A program made the translations under genes and the position numbers. From Paracoccus sp. N5 (lineage in GTDB: Bacteria; Pseudomonadota; Alphaproteobacteria; Rhodobacterales; Rhodobacteraceae), in NCBI RefSeq assembly GCF_000371965.1, contig NZ_AQUO01000001.1, positions 372,001-436,000 on the forward strand: DNA of 64,000 bases, read 5' to 3'. A model generated the notes under the pieces. It made no database searches and was not told where the DNA came from. It worked only from the letters and a program-made list of their open reading frames with translations. Of this stretch, positions 16,535-25,863 are shown piece after piece (the stretch's first letter is position 1; each line of letters begins with the position of its first letter).

Positions 16535-17383
16535 GGCGTGTTGACAAAAGGGATTCACCGGGCGCGGTGATCGTGATTCAAGCTGGTATCTGCAATGGAG
16601 ACCAGCGTGGCACGAAACCTGATGTCGAACGACGAGTGGGCGTTCTTTGAACGCTTCATCCTGGCTGTCCGTTCTCCGAACGGCCGCAAGCCCACGAACC
16701 ATCGGCTTGTTCTGGATGGGATTTTCTGGATCGCCCGAACGGGGTCGCCCTGGCGCGACCTGCCGGAAGAGTTCGGCAAATGGTCGTCTGTCTATCGGCA
16801 GTTCCGGCGCTGGACGTTGGCGGGGCTGTGGGAACAGATCCTGGAGGCGCTGAACGAGAGCCGGATCGTGCCGGATGCGCTGCAGATGATCGACAGCACC
16901 GTGGTTCGCGCTCATCATCAGGCAGCGGGCGCAAAAGGGGGACTCCGCGCCAAGGTTTCGGCCGCTCGCGAGGTGGCTTCACGACCAAGATCCATCTGCG
17001 GGTCAATGCGGCAGGCCTGCCCATGAGAACCGAGATCACGGCCGGGCAGACATCGGACTACCTCGGCTTCGATCTGGTCATGGCTGACAACCTGCCCGAG
17101 CCAAGCGTTCTGCTCGCAGACCGCGGCTACGACTCCGACAACATCCGCAAGACCATGGAGGTGCGCGACGTGGTGCCGGTCATCCCCATGCGCAAAACCC
17201 GGAAGCTACGGGTCGCCGTTGACCGCAGGCTCTACCGCCTGCGCAATCTCGTTGAGCGGTGCTTCAACAAGCTCAACAATGCCCGTCGCGTCGCCACCCG
17301 CTACGACAAGACCGCCGAAAGCTTCCTGGGCTTCATCGACATCACGTCGATCCGCCTCTGGCTCCGCCATTTGTCAACATGAC
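16535..17383 (+). mobile_element. IS5-family (IS427-like group) insertion sequence
   Basis: Terminal inverted repeats share TGTTGACAAA (16539-16548) and TTTGTCAACA (17370-17379). CTAG borders both ends (16531-16534 and 17384-17387), which fits the short TA-centred duplication of this group. The length of about 850 bp and the two overlapping frames are typical. It sits inside an older IS3 OrfB remnant. Confidence 0.85.
16595..17382 (+). CDS. IS5-family transposase, expressed as a -1 frameshift fusion
   Basis: The first frame (16595-17026) encodes the N-terminal half with DEWAFFERFILAVRSPNGRK, TNHRLVLDGIFWIARTGSPW and the first catalytic Asp in MIDSTVVRAHHQAAGAKGG. The second frame continues with RGTPRQGFGRSRGGFTTKIH, LLADRGYDSDNIRK and a C-terminal YDKTAESFLGFIDI block. 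They join at the heptamer A AAA GGG at 16933-16939, a canonical -1 slippery site. Frame arithmetic confirms that slipping back one base enters the second frame. Neither half has another defect, so the element may be functional. Confidence 0.88.
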
Positions 17384-17387
17384 CTAG

Positions 17388-18268
17388 TTTAACCTGCTGT
17401 CCAGACGCGGCCAGGCACCGGCGGCCGATCCTCCAGCACTTCCCGCCTTCGATGTAGCGATCATACCAGCGGCAGAACGTCCGGCGGGCGAATGCCGAGG
17501 TGGTCCAGCGTGCGTTGGCAGCCAGGTGCGACTGTTAGATGATCCGGATGATCTCGAGCTTCCCGGATGCGGAATAGCGCATTCTTCTTCGCCCCCACCC
17601 GCGATGCTTTTTCGAGCAGCCGGTTTCCAGCATCGGGTCGGCCACGCATTCGATCAGGGCGCGGCCAGTCAGCAGGTGCTATCCCTCCTTGTGGCGCGCG
17701 GTCACGGCTGGTTGCCGTCCGACGCGATCTGGAAAACCAGGTTCGGTCGATGCTGAAGGAGTGCGGCCTGATCTTTCCACGCTCGATCGCCGGAGCGAAA
17801 TCAGGCTTGACCAATCCACGCAATTAAAGGGCCGATTGACAGCCGAGCTTTTTACGCGAGATGGTCTCCCGATAGATCCGCGCCGGACACCGGTATCGCT
17901 GCAGGAGTGCGCAGAACGCTGCGGAACGGCGTTGTGTTCGGACCGGGATGAGGATCTGGCCAGGAAGATCGCCTCGATCGAGGCATTTCCGAAACGGTGA
18001 GGGTTTTGCGGGGTCTGCGCGATGCAGGGTTGAACCCCGCGCCGGTCAGTGTGTGAACGTGATTGCCAGCGGCCGGTGATGTTTCAGGACGCCCTCTGGC
18101 GAACCAGTCGATGCGGGGCTCGGGGCAGGCTAGCGAAGTCACCTCGTCTGTTTGCGTGCCGCCGGGTTTCCTGCCGCGATCTTCGATGCACGGCGATTGG
18201 GTCCGGCCCGGGCGTCTGTCTTTGGCGGCGACACCGTTGGACCGGCGATAACCGAGGGTGGTGCTGGG
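17388..18268. other. IS debris between the accessory region and the taurine locus
   Basis: No intact gene lies in these 880 bp. The recognisable part is the IS110-family fragment at 17670-17805. The remainder (17400-17660 and 17810-18260) shows broken reading frames on both strands and no motif that I can name. It marks the junction to the conserved chromosome. Confidence 0.5.
17670..17805 (+). pseudogene. IS110-family transposase fragment
   Basis: One plus frame reads QQVLSLLVAR and the next, after a frameshift near 17700, continues RLVAVRRDLENQVRSMLKEC and GLIFP. Together they reproduce the IS110 pattern in which a run of LLxAR is followed by DLENQxRxxLKxxG. Nothing of the N-terminal DEDD domain or the C-terminus survives. 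Confidence 0.7.
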
Positions 18269-19225
18269 CTATCCTGCCTGGATTGCGGTTATTGCGGTTG
18301 CGTTGACGATGTCCTCGACGGAGCATCCGCGGGAGAGGTCGTTGGCGGGGCGGGCGAGGCCCTGCAGGATCGGGCCGATCGCCGTCAGCCCGCCCAGGCG
18401 CTGCGCGATCTTGTAGCCGATGTTGCCCGCCGCCAGGTCCGGGAAGATGAAGACGTTCGGCCGCCCGGTCAGCCGGCTCTGCGGCGCCTTCCTGGCCCGG
18501 ATCGCCTCGTCGAGCGCGGCGTCGAACTGCAGTTCGCCATCGACCTCGAGATCCGGCTCGGCGGCGCGGATCAGCGCCAGGGCCTCGCGCAGCCGCCCGA
18601 GGCTCGGATGCTCGGCCGAGCCCGCGGTCGAGAAGGACAGAAGCGCCACCCGCGGCTTCTCGGCCAGGAGCTGGCGGCAGCTCGCCGCGGCCGCGCGCGC
18701 GATGGCGGCAAGCTCGGCCGCGTCGGGCTGGATCACCAGCCCGCAATCGGAAAAGATCATCCCGCCCTGGACCGGCGCCTCGGGCCCGCAAGCGAGCATC
18801 AGGAAGAAGCTCGAGACGATCCCGGCATCCGGCGCCTTGCCGATGATCTGCAGCGCCGCCCGCACCGTGTCGGCGGTGGTGGCGACGGCGCCGCCGACCG
18901 TGCCGTCGGCCTGGCCCAGCCGCACCCGCATCGCCGCCTGGCGGATGGGGTCGCGCATGTCGTCGAGCGCGCGTTCCGCGGTCATGCCGCGCGCGGCGCG
19001 CAGCCGGTGCCAGTGATCGGCAAGTTCCGCCAGGTCCGGCGCCTCGGCCGGGTCCAGGGCGGTGACGCCGGGGATCGCGGGCCCGTTCATCAGCGTGACG
19101 CGGGCCAGGCCCTGTTCGGTGATGCGCCGCGCCGCCTCGGCCACGCGCGGATCCGCGCCCTCGGGCAGGATGATGTGGCGGGCGCGGGCGCGGGCTTCGG
19201 CATGGATGCGGTCGAGCGGTTTCAT
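18269..19225 (-). CDS. pta: phosphate acetyltransferase (taurine pathway)
   Basis: A 318-residue short-type phosphotransacetylase, cytoplasmic, converting acetyl phosphate and CoA to acetyl-CoA and phosphate. It lacks the N-terminal DRTGG/BioD-like extension of long Pta. Family motifs include ARHIILPEGADPRV at the N-terminus, ALLSFSTAGSAEHPS, VDGELQFDAAL and NVFIFPDLAAGNIGYKIAQR. It is the last gene of the leftward taurine operon, 3 bp after tauZ. Its job there is to feed the acetyl phosphate made by Xsc into central metabolism. Confidence 0.93.
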   Translation of the reverse strand: MKPLDRIHAEARARARHIILPEGADPRVAEAARRITEQGLARVTLMNGPAIPGVTALDPAEAPDLAELADHWHRLRAARGMTAERALDDMRDPIRQAAMRVRLGQADGTVGGAVATTADTVRAALQIIGKAPDAGIVSSFFLMLACGPEAPVQGGMIFSDCGLVIQPDAAELAAIARAAAASCRQLLAEKPRVALLSFSTAGSAEHPSLGRLREALALIRAAEPDLEVDGELQFDAALDEAIRARKAPQSRLTGRPNVFIFPDLAAGNIGYKIAQRLGGLTAIGPILQGLARPANDLSRGCSVEDIVNATAITAIQAG

Positions 19226-19228
19226 CGG

Positions 19229-20245
19229 CTATCCCAGAAGATGCAGGCCGGCGACCACGAAGACGCCGAGGAACACGGTTTCCGCCACGATCAGCGCGAT
19301 GGCGCCGGTGCCGACCTCGAGCATGCGCTTGAGCGAGGTCTTGATGCCGACCGCCGCGATGGCGATCAGCAGCGCCCAGCGGGACAGCTGCCCGGCGAGG
19401 TCCGAGAGCGCCTGCGGGATCGCGCCGGCGCTGTTCAGCGCCGCCAGCGCCAGGAAGCCCAGCACGAAGCCCGGCAGCAGCGGCGGCGCCGTGCCGCCGT
19501 CGCTGTCGGCCAGCCCGCGCGCCCGGATGATCAGCGAGATCGCCAGCACCACCGGCGCCAGCATCGAGACCCGGATCAGCTTGACCAGGGTGGCGGTCTC
19601 GCCGGTCTCGGGGCCGACCGAGAAGCCGGCGCCGACCACCTGGGCCACGTCATGGATGGTGCCGCCCAGGAAGACGCCGCTGTCGCGCGCCGTGAAGCCG
19701 AAGAGCGCGGCCAGCATCGGGTAGAGCACCATGGCCAGGGTCGAGAGCACGGTGACCGAGAGCACGGTGAAGACCAGGTCGCGCTCGGATTTCTCGTGGC
19801 GCGGCAGCACGGCGGCGATGGCCATGGCCGCCGAGGCGCCGCAGATCGCGACCGAGCCGCCAGTGAGCAGCCCGAAGCGCCAGTCCCGGCCGCCGAGCCG
19901 GGCGAGCGCGAGGCCGCAGAGGATGGTCAGCACCACCCCGGCGGCCACCAGCCCGATGGCGCGCGGCCCGAGCGCCGCCAGCATGTCGACCGAGATCCGC
20001 GCGCCCAAAAGCGCCACCCCGAGCCGCAGCACGCTGCGCGCGGTCAGGGCGACGCCCGGCGCGGTGCGGGTGCCGTCCTCGGCCAGGAAGTTCAGCGCCA
20101 GGCCCAGAAGCAGCGCCAGCAGCATGGCCGGGGCACCGTAATGGTCCGACAGGAACTGCGCCGTCGCCGCCACCAGCGCCGAGACGGCGAAGCCCGGGAA
20201 GGCCTCCGAGATGAGGCTGCGCGAGGGGATCAGGGTGGTTGTCAT
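19229..20245 (-). CDS. tauZ: TauZ, YeiH-family (UPF0324) presumptive sulfate/sulfite exporter
   Basis: A 338-residue integral membrane protein with about ten hydrophobic segments. It carries family signatures GGSVAICGASAAMAIAAVLP and FLGGTIHDVAQVVGAGFSVG. The start is the ATG at 20245; the long upstream open frame in the xsc 3' region is antisense or intergenic. YeiH-type proteins encoded beside xsc in sulfonate degraders have been proposed to export the anion released from C2-sulfonates; transport itself is not proved by sequence. It lies between xsc and pta in the operon. Confidence 0.85.
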   Translation of the reverse strand: MTTTLIPSRSLISEAFPGFAVSALVAATAQFLSDHYGAPAMLLALLLGLALNFLAEDGTRTAPGVALTARSVLRLGVALLGARISVDMLAALGPRAIGLVAAGVVLTILCGLALARLGGRDWRFGLLTGGSVAICGASAAMAIAAVLPRHEKSERDLVFTVLSVTVLSTLAMVLYPMLAALFGFTARDSGVFLGGTIHDVAQVVGAGFSVGPETGETATLVKLIRVSMLAPVVLAISLIIRARGLADSDGGTAPPLLPGFVLGFLALAALNSAGAIPQALSDLAGQLSRWALLIAIAAVGIKTSLKRMLEVGTGAIALIVAETVFLGVFVVAGLHLLG

Positions 20246-20475
20246 CGTCGTCACCGGGATGCGGGGATGGGGCCGGCGCGAGGGGGGTCGCGCCGGGTCG
20301 TCGTCGGAAGGGGCGCGCGGCCTCGGGCGGGATCGGCGAGGCCGGGCCCCCGAGGGGGGCGCCGCCCCCCTCGCGCTTGCCTGGCCCCTCGATGGGGCCC
20401 GGCAAGCGCACCCCCCGGGGTATTTGCCCAACGGTGAAAGCCGGGGCCGGCCTTTCTGCGTCAGGCCTTCCCGCG
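20246..20475. repeat. intergenic hairpin cluster between xsc and tauZ, with a dispersed-repeat copy
   Basis: Two adjacent hairpins are clear: CGAGGGGGGC/GCCCCCCTCG (20351-20373, 3-nt loop) and GCGCTTGCC/GGCAAGCGC (20373-20409). The segment 20410-20440 carries the element CCCCGGGGTATTTG followed by GTGAAAG, which recurs in other gaps of this window. They could reduce read-through into tauZ-pta or protect the xsc message end. Confidence 0.6.
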
Positions 20476-22257
20476 TCAGGCCGCGCCCTGCTGCGGGCGC
20501 ATGTCGGCCGGGTCGATGCCCGCCACCACCACCGGCTTCTTCATCGCGTCGCGGCGGAAGGGCTCGCCCAGCTCCTGGTTCAAGAGCACCTCGATGAAGG
20601 TGGTCTCGCGGTTCTGCATCTGCCGCTCGACCGCCTCGTGCAGGGCCGCCGTCAGCTCCTCCTGCGACTTCACCTGCACGCCGAGGAGCCCGCAGGCCCG
20701 GGCGATGCCGGCATAGGAGGTGTCGCGGTCGAGCTCGGTGCCGACGAAGTTGTTGGCGTACCACAGCGTCGTGTTGCGCTTTTCCGCGCCCCATTGGTAG
20801 TTGCGGAAGATCACCATGGTGATCGCCGGCCAGTCCGCGCGGCCGCAGGCGGTCATCTCGTTCATCGAGATGCCGAAGGCGCCGTCGCCGGCAAAGCCGA
20901 TCACCGGCACGTCCGGATTGCCGATCTTGGCGCCCAGGATCGCCGGGAAGCCGTAGCCGCAGGGCCCGAACAGGCCCGGCGCCAGGTATTTGCGCCCGGC
21001 CTCGAAGCTCGGATAGGCATTGCCGATGGCGCAGTTGTTGCCGATGTCCGAGCTGACGATCGCCTCCTTCGGCACCGCCTGCATGATCGCCCGCCAGGCC
21101 TGGCGGGGCGACATCAGCCCGGCGTCGCGCGCCCGCGCCTCGGCGTTCCATTCCGTGCCGGGATCGTCATCCTCGTGGTCGAGGCTCGAAAGCTCCTGCG
21201 CCCAGCGGGATTTCGTCTGCGCGATCAGCGCCTTGCGCTCGGCCCGGCCGGCGTCGCCCGCCGTGGGGGCGAGCTGCGCCAGGACGGCGCGCGCCACCTT
21301 GGCCGCGTCGCCCTGGATGCCCACGGTGACCTTCTTGGTCAGCCCGATGCGGTCGGCGTTGATGTCGACCTGGATGATCTTCGCCTCCTTCGGCCAGTAG
21401 TCGATGCCGTAGCCCGGCAGGGTCGAGAACGGGTTGAGCCGCGTCCCCAGCGCCAGCACCACGTCGGCCTTGGCGATCAGCTCCATCGCCGCCTTCGAGC
21501 CGTTGTAGCCCAAGGGCCCCACCGCCAGCGGGTGGCTGCCCGGGAAGCTGTCATTGTGCTGGTAGTTCGAGGCCACCGGCGCATCCAGCCGCTCGGCGAG
21601 CTTCGCCAGGTCCGGGATCGCGCCCGACAAGACCACGCCGGCGCCCGACAGGATGACCGGGAACCGCGCCTCGCTGAGCAGCCGCGCCGCCTCGGCCACC
21701 GCCGCCTCGCCGCCCGCCGGCCGCTCGAAGCGGACCACCTGCGGCAGTTCGACGTCGATGACCTGGGTCCACATGTCGCGCGGGATGTTCATCTGCGCCG
21801 GCGCCGAGTTGCGCCAGGCCTGCATGATCACCCGGTTCAGGACCTCGGGGATGCGCGAGGGATCGCGCACTTCCTCTTGATAACACACGCAATCGGCGAA
21901 GAGCCGCATCTGCTCCATCTCCTGGAAGCCGCCCTGGCCGATGGTCCTGTTCGCCGCCTGCGGCGTGACCAGGAGAAGCGGCGTGTGGTTCCAGTAGGCG
22001 GTCTTGACCGGCGTCACGAAGCCGGTCACCCCGGGCCCGTTCTGCGCGATCGCCATCGACATCTTGCCCGTCGAGCGCGTGAACCCGTCCGCCATCAGCC
22101 CGGCATTCGTCTCATGCGCGCAGTCCCAGAAGGTGATCCCCGCCTTCGGGAACAGATCCGACACCGGCATCATCGCCGAACCGATGATCCCGAACGCATG
22201 CTCAATACCATGCAGTTGCAAAACCTTGATAAAGGCTTCCTCAGTGGTCATTCTCAT
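20476..22257 (-). CDS. xsc: sulfoacetaldehyde acetyltransferase
   Basis: A 593-residue thiamine-diphosphate enzyme that splits sulfoacetaldehyde with phosphate into acetyl phosphate and sulfite. The N-terminal PYR domain contains GIIGSAMMPVSDLFPKAG and the catalytic Glu in CAHETNAGLMADG. The C-terminal PP domain carries the GDGAFGISMNEM metal/ThDP motif and IFRNYQWGAEKRN, a sequence characteristic of Xsc. The ATG at 22257 has an AAGGAG site 8 nt upstream. It follows tauY by 12 bp. Assignment is firm. Confidence 0.96.
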   Translation of the reverse strand: MRMTTEEAFIKVLQLHGIEHAFGIIGSAMMPVSDLFPKAGITFWDCAHETNAGLMADGFTRSTGKMSMAIAQNGPGVTGFVTPVKTAYWNHTPLLLVTPQAANRTIGQGGFQEMEQMRLFADCVCYQEEVRDPSRIPEVLNRVIMQAWRNSAPAQMNIPRDMWTQVIDVELPQVVRFERPAGGEAAVAEAARLLSEARFPVILSGAGVVLSGAIPDLAKLAERLDAPVASNYQHNDSFPGSHPLAVGPLGYNGSKAAMELIAKADVVLALGTRLNPFSTLPGYGIDYWPKEAKIIQVDINADRIGLTKKVTVGIQGDAAKVARAVLAQLAPTAGDAGRAERKALIAQTKSRWAQELSSLDHEDDDPGTEWNAEARARDAGLMSPRQAWRAIMQAVPKEAIVSSDIGNNCAIGNAYPSFEAGRKYLAPGLFGPCGYGFPAILGAKIGNPDVPVIGFAGDGAFGISMNEMTACGRADWPAITMVIFRNYQWGAEKRNTTLWYANNFVGTELDRDTSYAGIARACGLLGVQVKSQEELTAALHEAVERQMQNRETTFIEVLLNQELGEPFRRDAMKKPVVVAGIDPADMRPQQGAA

Positions 22258-22269
22258 GGCGATGGCTCC

Positions 22270-23673
22270 TTATGCGCGTTCGTCGCGGTAATGATAGAGT
22301 TTGTAGAGGCCCCATTGGCCGAGCCGGCGGAACGGCGTCTTCCAGCCTTCGTGGGGCAGTTCGGAGTTGAAGATCGGCAGCTCGGGCACGGCCTGGCCCG
22401 CCACCAGCTGCGCCATGCGGCGCCCGGCCTGGGCGGAATACATCACGCCGTTGCCGCCGTAGCCCAGGGCATAATAGGCGCCGGGCAGGTCGGGCATGCC
22501 GGTGATGCGGGGCATCATGTCATGGCTGACATCCACCCAGCCCCACCAGCTGTAATCGAGCTCGATGCCGCGCAGGACCGGGAACTTGCGATACATCCCC
22601 TCCTTAAGCGCCTGAAGATGCGCAGGATTCGCCGCGTCCCGGCCGGTGATCGCGGCGCGCGAGCCGATCTGCAGCCGGTTGTCGGGCAGCAGGCGGTAGT
22701 AGTGGCGCAGCGTCCTGGTATCGGTCAGCGGCGAGCCGGTGCGGATGCCCACGGCCTCGAGTTCGCCCGGCGTCAGCACGCGCGTCACGATGCTGTTGGA
22801 CATGATCGGCATCAGCCGGTCCTTGAGCCGGGGATGCAACCCGCGGGGCGCATAGGCCGCGGTCGCGACCGCCACGCGGCGTGCACGGACCGTGCCTCCG
22901 GGCGTACACAGGCTGTGCACACCCCCGCGATAATCCCAGCTCTGCACCGGGCTGTCGACATGCACCCGGGCGCCCAGTTCGCGCGCCGCGCGCAGATAGC
23001 CGAAGGCCAGTTTCGCGGCATGGATGCCGACGCCGTCGGCCTCCCACATGGCGCCATGCGCCTCGTGGTCGCGCACCACCTCGGCATGGAGCTGGTCGCG
23101 CGTCAGCATCCGGGCGTCATAGCCGAAGGTGTCGCGCAAGAGCGCCGCCTCGGCCTCCAGGCCCGGCATCACCCCGGCCTTGTGGGCGATGTAGTAATGT
23201 CCGCCGTCCTGGGGATCGCAGTCGATCGCATGGTCGCGGATCAGGGCGCGGAACAGATCGAACCCCTCGCAGACCTCGGCATGCAGCCGCTTCGCCACGT
23301 CGAGGCCCCAGCGCTCGATCCACTGGCTGCGCTTGAGCCGGCCCGAGCTGACCTGGGCCTGGCCGCCGTTGCGGGTCGAGCAGCCATAGGCCACGCCATT
23401 GGCTTCCAGCACCACCGGCTTGATGCCGTGCTCCTTGGCCAGGTGCAGGGCACAGGAAAGGCCGGTGTAGCCCGAGCCGATCACCACCACATCGGCGTCG
23501 AGATCGCCGCGGATCGGGCCGTCGTCGGCGGGCGGCGTGCCCGCGGTGCCGATCCAGTAGGTCGGCGCGTAGTCGCTGCGCGGTCCCAGGCCCGGGGCCG
23601 TCATCGGATCGTAGAACGGGTCGAAGGGGACCGAGCCCGGGCGTTTTTCGATGACCTGCATGGCGGACCTCAT
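22270..23673 (-). CDS. tauY: taurine dehydrogenase large subunit TauY, FAD-dependent
   Basis: A 467-residue DadA-type amine oxidoreductase. The FAD-binding Rossmann motif VVIGSGYTGLSCALHLAKEH lies near residue 60. Downstream are STRNGGQAQVSSGRLKRSQW and a C-terminal GYGGNGVMYSAQAGRRMAQL. In Rhodobacter sphaeroides TauXY is reported to deaminate taurine to sulfoacetaldehyde with release of ammonia. The neighbouring tauX, tauABC and xsc make that the likely role here. The ATG at 23673 overlaps the tauX stop as ATGA; an ATG four codons later is an alternative. Confidence 0.88.
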   Translation of the reverse strand: MRSAMQVIEKRPGSVPFDPFYDPMTAPGLGPRSDYAPTYWIGTAGTPPADDGPIRGDLDADVVVIGSGYTGLSCALHLAKEHGIKPVVLEANGVAYGCSTRNGGQAQVSSGRLKRSQWIERWGLDVAKRLHAEVCEGFDLFRALIRDHAIDCDPQDGGHYYIAHKAGVMPGLEAEAALLRDTFGYDARMLTRDQLHAEVVRDHEAHGAMWEADGVGIHAAKLAFGYLRAARELGARVHVDSPVQSWDYRGGVHSLCTPGGTVRARRVAVATAAYAPRGLHPRLKDRLMPIMSNSIVTRVLTPGELEAVGIRTGSPLTDTRTLRHYYRLLPDNRLQIGSRAAITGRDAANPAHLQALKEGMYRKFPVLRGIELDYSWWGWVDVSHDMMPRITGMPDLPGAYYALGYGGNGVMYSAQAGRRMAQLVAGQAVPELPIFNSELPHEGWKTPFRRLGQWGLYKLYHYRDERA

Positions 23674-24065
23674 TTCGCCGGAATGGCCGGGCGCTGCTTG
23701 CGGATGGCCTGCTTTTCCACCAGCTGGCCGTCACGGATGCGGAACAGGTCGACGCCCTGGACCTCGGTCCGGGTGCCGTCGGGGTTGGTGGCGCGGAAGG
23801 TCCATTGGCTGACGCCGCGGGTGCCGTCCTCGGACAGGAAATGGCTGTGGTCGGCCCATTCGACGTCCGGCATCGTGGTCCAGACCGTCTCGAAGGCTTT
23901 GGCGATGGCGGGCTTGCCCTCGATCCGGTTGCCGTATTCGTGGTCGCCGGCGACGGTGTAGAACACGCAGTCATCGGCGAAATGCGTCATCACACCCTCG
24001 ATGTCATGGCGGTTGAAGGCGTCGAAGGTCGCTTTCAGGTCGTCGGCGGTCAGCTTGCGGGTCAT
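23670..24065 (-). CDS. tauX: taurine dehydrogenase small subunit TauX (SnoaL/NTF2-like fold)
   Basis: A 131-residue protein of the SnoaL-like/NTF2 fold: a helix with FDAFNRHDIEGVMTHFADDC, then strands YTVAGDHEYGNRIEGKPAIA and EVQGVDLFRIRDGQLVEK. Its stop overlaps the tauY start, giving translational coupling and arguing for a two-subunit enzyme. It is placed between the transporter genes and tauY as in related taurine clusters. Confidence 0.82.
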   Translation of the reverse strand: MTRKLTADDLKATFDAFNRHDIEGVMTHFADDCVFYTVAGDHEYGNRIEGKPAIAKAFETVWTTMPDVEWADHSHFLSEDGTRGVSQWTFRATNPDGTRTEVQGVDLFRIRDGQLVEKQAIRKQRPAIPAK

Positions 24066-24156
24066 GGTTCGGATGCTCCTTTCCCGGGCGGTGGCGCGGG
24101 ATCGCGCCTCCGGGACTGTCTTGCTTGGAAATCGGGGTCGGGTCAGAGGGGCCGGG

Positions 24157-24984
24157 TCAGATCTTGCCCTTCCAGGGGATCAGCGCCTTTTCGATGCGCC
24201 GGATCAGCATGTCGAAGGCAAAGGCCAGGATGCCGATCACGATGATACCCATGATCACGGTGTCCGAGGCCAGGTATTCGGCCGAGTTCAGCACCATGAA
24301 GCCAAGCCCGCGCGAGGCGGCGACCATCTCGGCCGCGACCAGCGTGGTCCAGCCCACGCCGATGCCGATGCGCATGCCGGTGAAGATCTCGGGCAGCGCG
24401 GCCTTGAGGATGACGTGGAAGATCACCTGCAACTTGCTGGCGCCCATGGCATAGGCGGCGTGGATCTGTTCGGTCGAGACCGAGCGCACGCCGGCCCGGG
24501 CCGCGATGGCCATCGGCGCGAAGATCGCCAGGAAGATCAGGAAGACCTTGGGGAATTCGCCGATGCCGAGCCAGATGATGATCAGCGGCAGATAGGCCAG
24601 CGGCGGCAGCGGGCGATAGAATTCGATGATCGGGTCCAGGATGCCGCGCACCCAGCGGTTGACCCCCATCAGGATGCCCAGCGGCACCGCGACGACCAGC
24701 GCCAGGAAGAAAGCGCCCAGCACCCGGCCGAGGCTGGCGAGCGTGTGCTGGAGCAGGGTCGAGTTCGACACGCCCTCGGTCACGGCCAGCACGAACTTGC
24801 CCCAGACCGCGGCGGGGGACGGCAGGAACAGGGGCTTCACCCAGCCCATGCCGGTGACCAGGAACCACAGCCCGATCAGCGCGATGGCGGTGACCAGGCT
24901 GATGACGGCGCTGTTGCCGTCGCCGGGTGCGCCATAGGATACGCCGGGGCGGGCCGGCCGGGCGCGGGTCAGACGTTCAAGCAT
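24157..24984 (-). CDS. tauC: taurine ABC transporter permease
   Basis: A 275-residue membrane protein of the BPD_transp_1 type with about six membrane spans. It has the EAA loop that contacts TauB (YAMGASKLQVIFHVILKAAL). The start is taken as the ATG at 24984, preceded by AAGGAAG and overlapping the tauB stop by 8 bp; an in-frame ATG at 25032 inside tauB is less likely. The length equals that of E. coli TauC/SsuC. Confidence 0.93.
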   Translation of the reverse strand: MLERLTRARPARPGVSYGAPGDGNSAVISLVTAIALIGLWFLVTGMGWVKPLFLPSPAAVWGKFVLAVTEGVSNSTLLQHTLASLGRVLGAFFLALVVAVPLGILMGVNRWVRGILDPIIEFYRPLPPLAYLPLIIIWLGIGEFPKVFLIFLAIFAPMAIAARAGVRSVSTEQIHAAYAMGASKLQVIFHVILKAALPEIFTGMRIGIGVGWTTLVAAEMVAASRGLGFMVLNSAEYLASDTVIMGIIVIGILAFAFDMLIRRIEKALIPWKGKI

Positions 24985-25786
24985 GGGCCGCTTCCTTTTC
25001 GCCGGCGCGTTCGTCGCCATAGATGATGCCAAGGATCTGCTCCCTCATTTCGATGAAGTCGCGGCTGGACTTGATGGCGCGCGAGTCGCCCTCGGCCAGG
25101 AAGCGGCGGTTGAAGTCCAGCTCGTAGGTGTGGGTGATGCGGCCGGGGCGCGGCGACATGACGATCAGCCGCGAGCCGAGGAACAGCGCCTCCTCGACCG
25201 AGTGGGTGATGAAGAAATACATCTTCTCGGTCTTTTGCCAGATGTGCAGCAAAAGCTCCTGCACCGTCTCGCGGGTCAGCGCGTCCAGCGCCGCCATCGG
25301 CTCGTCCATCAGCAGCATGGCCGGGTCGCAGGTCAGGGCGCGGGCGATGCCGACGCGCTGCTGCATGCCGCCCGACAGGTGATAGATCATGTGCTTGTGG
25401 AAGTCCTGCAACCCGACCAGCGCCAGGTTCTTGACCGCGCGCTCGCGCCGAGTCCTGGCATCGACGCCCTGCAGCTTCAGGCCGAATTCGACATTGTCGA
25501 TGACGTTCAGCCAGGGCAGCAGCGCGTGTTTCTGGAACACCACGCCGCGTTCGGGGCCGGGGCCGGCGACGGGGCGGCCGCCCAGCGTGATCTCGCCGGC
25601 CGAGGGGGCCATGAAGCCCGCCATCAGGTTCAGCAGCGTGGTCTTGCCGCAGCCCGAGGCGCCCAGCGCGACGACGAAATCGCCGCTCTTGACCTCGAGG
25701 TTGACGCCCTTCAGCGCCGTGACCGGGGCGCCCTTGTGGTGGCCCGGATAGATCAGGTCGACATTCGAGACTTTCAGGGTCTGCAT
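24977..25786 (-). CDS. tauB: taurine ABC transporter ATP-binding protein
   Basis: A 269-residue ABC ATPase. Walker A is GASGCGKTTLLN, the signature motif is LSGGMQQRVGIARAL, Walker B is AMLLMDEPMAALDALTR and the switch histidine is in FFITHSVEEALFL. It energises taurine import with TauA and TauC. Confidence 0.95.
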   Translation of the reverse strand: MQTLKVSNVDLIYPGHHKGAPVTALKGVNLEVKSGDFVVALGASGCGKTTLLNLMAGFMAPSAGEITLGGRPVAGPGPERGVVFQKHALLPWLNVIDNVEFGLKLQGVDARTRRERAVKNLALVGLQDFHKHMIYHLSGGMQQRVGIARALTCDPAMLLMDEPMAALDALTRETVQELLLHIWQKTEKMYFFITHSVEEALFLGSRLIVMSPRPGRITHTYELDFNRRFLAEGDSRAIKSSRDFIEMREQILGIIYGDERAGEKEAAHA

Positions 25787-25863
25787 CTCAGCGGTCTTTC
25801 AGGGAAGGGGGTGAAAGGCTTGGGATGAGGCCCCGGGGATGGTCCCCCGGGGCATGCGGGGCA

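Noticed and set aside
20239..23961. Very long open frame of over 1200 codons opposite xsc and tauY
   Set aside because: It is antisense to well-identified taurine genes and has the Arg/His/Gly-rich composition of a GC-rich shadow frame.
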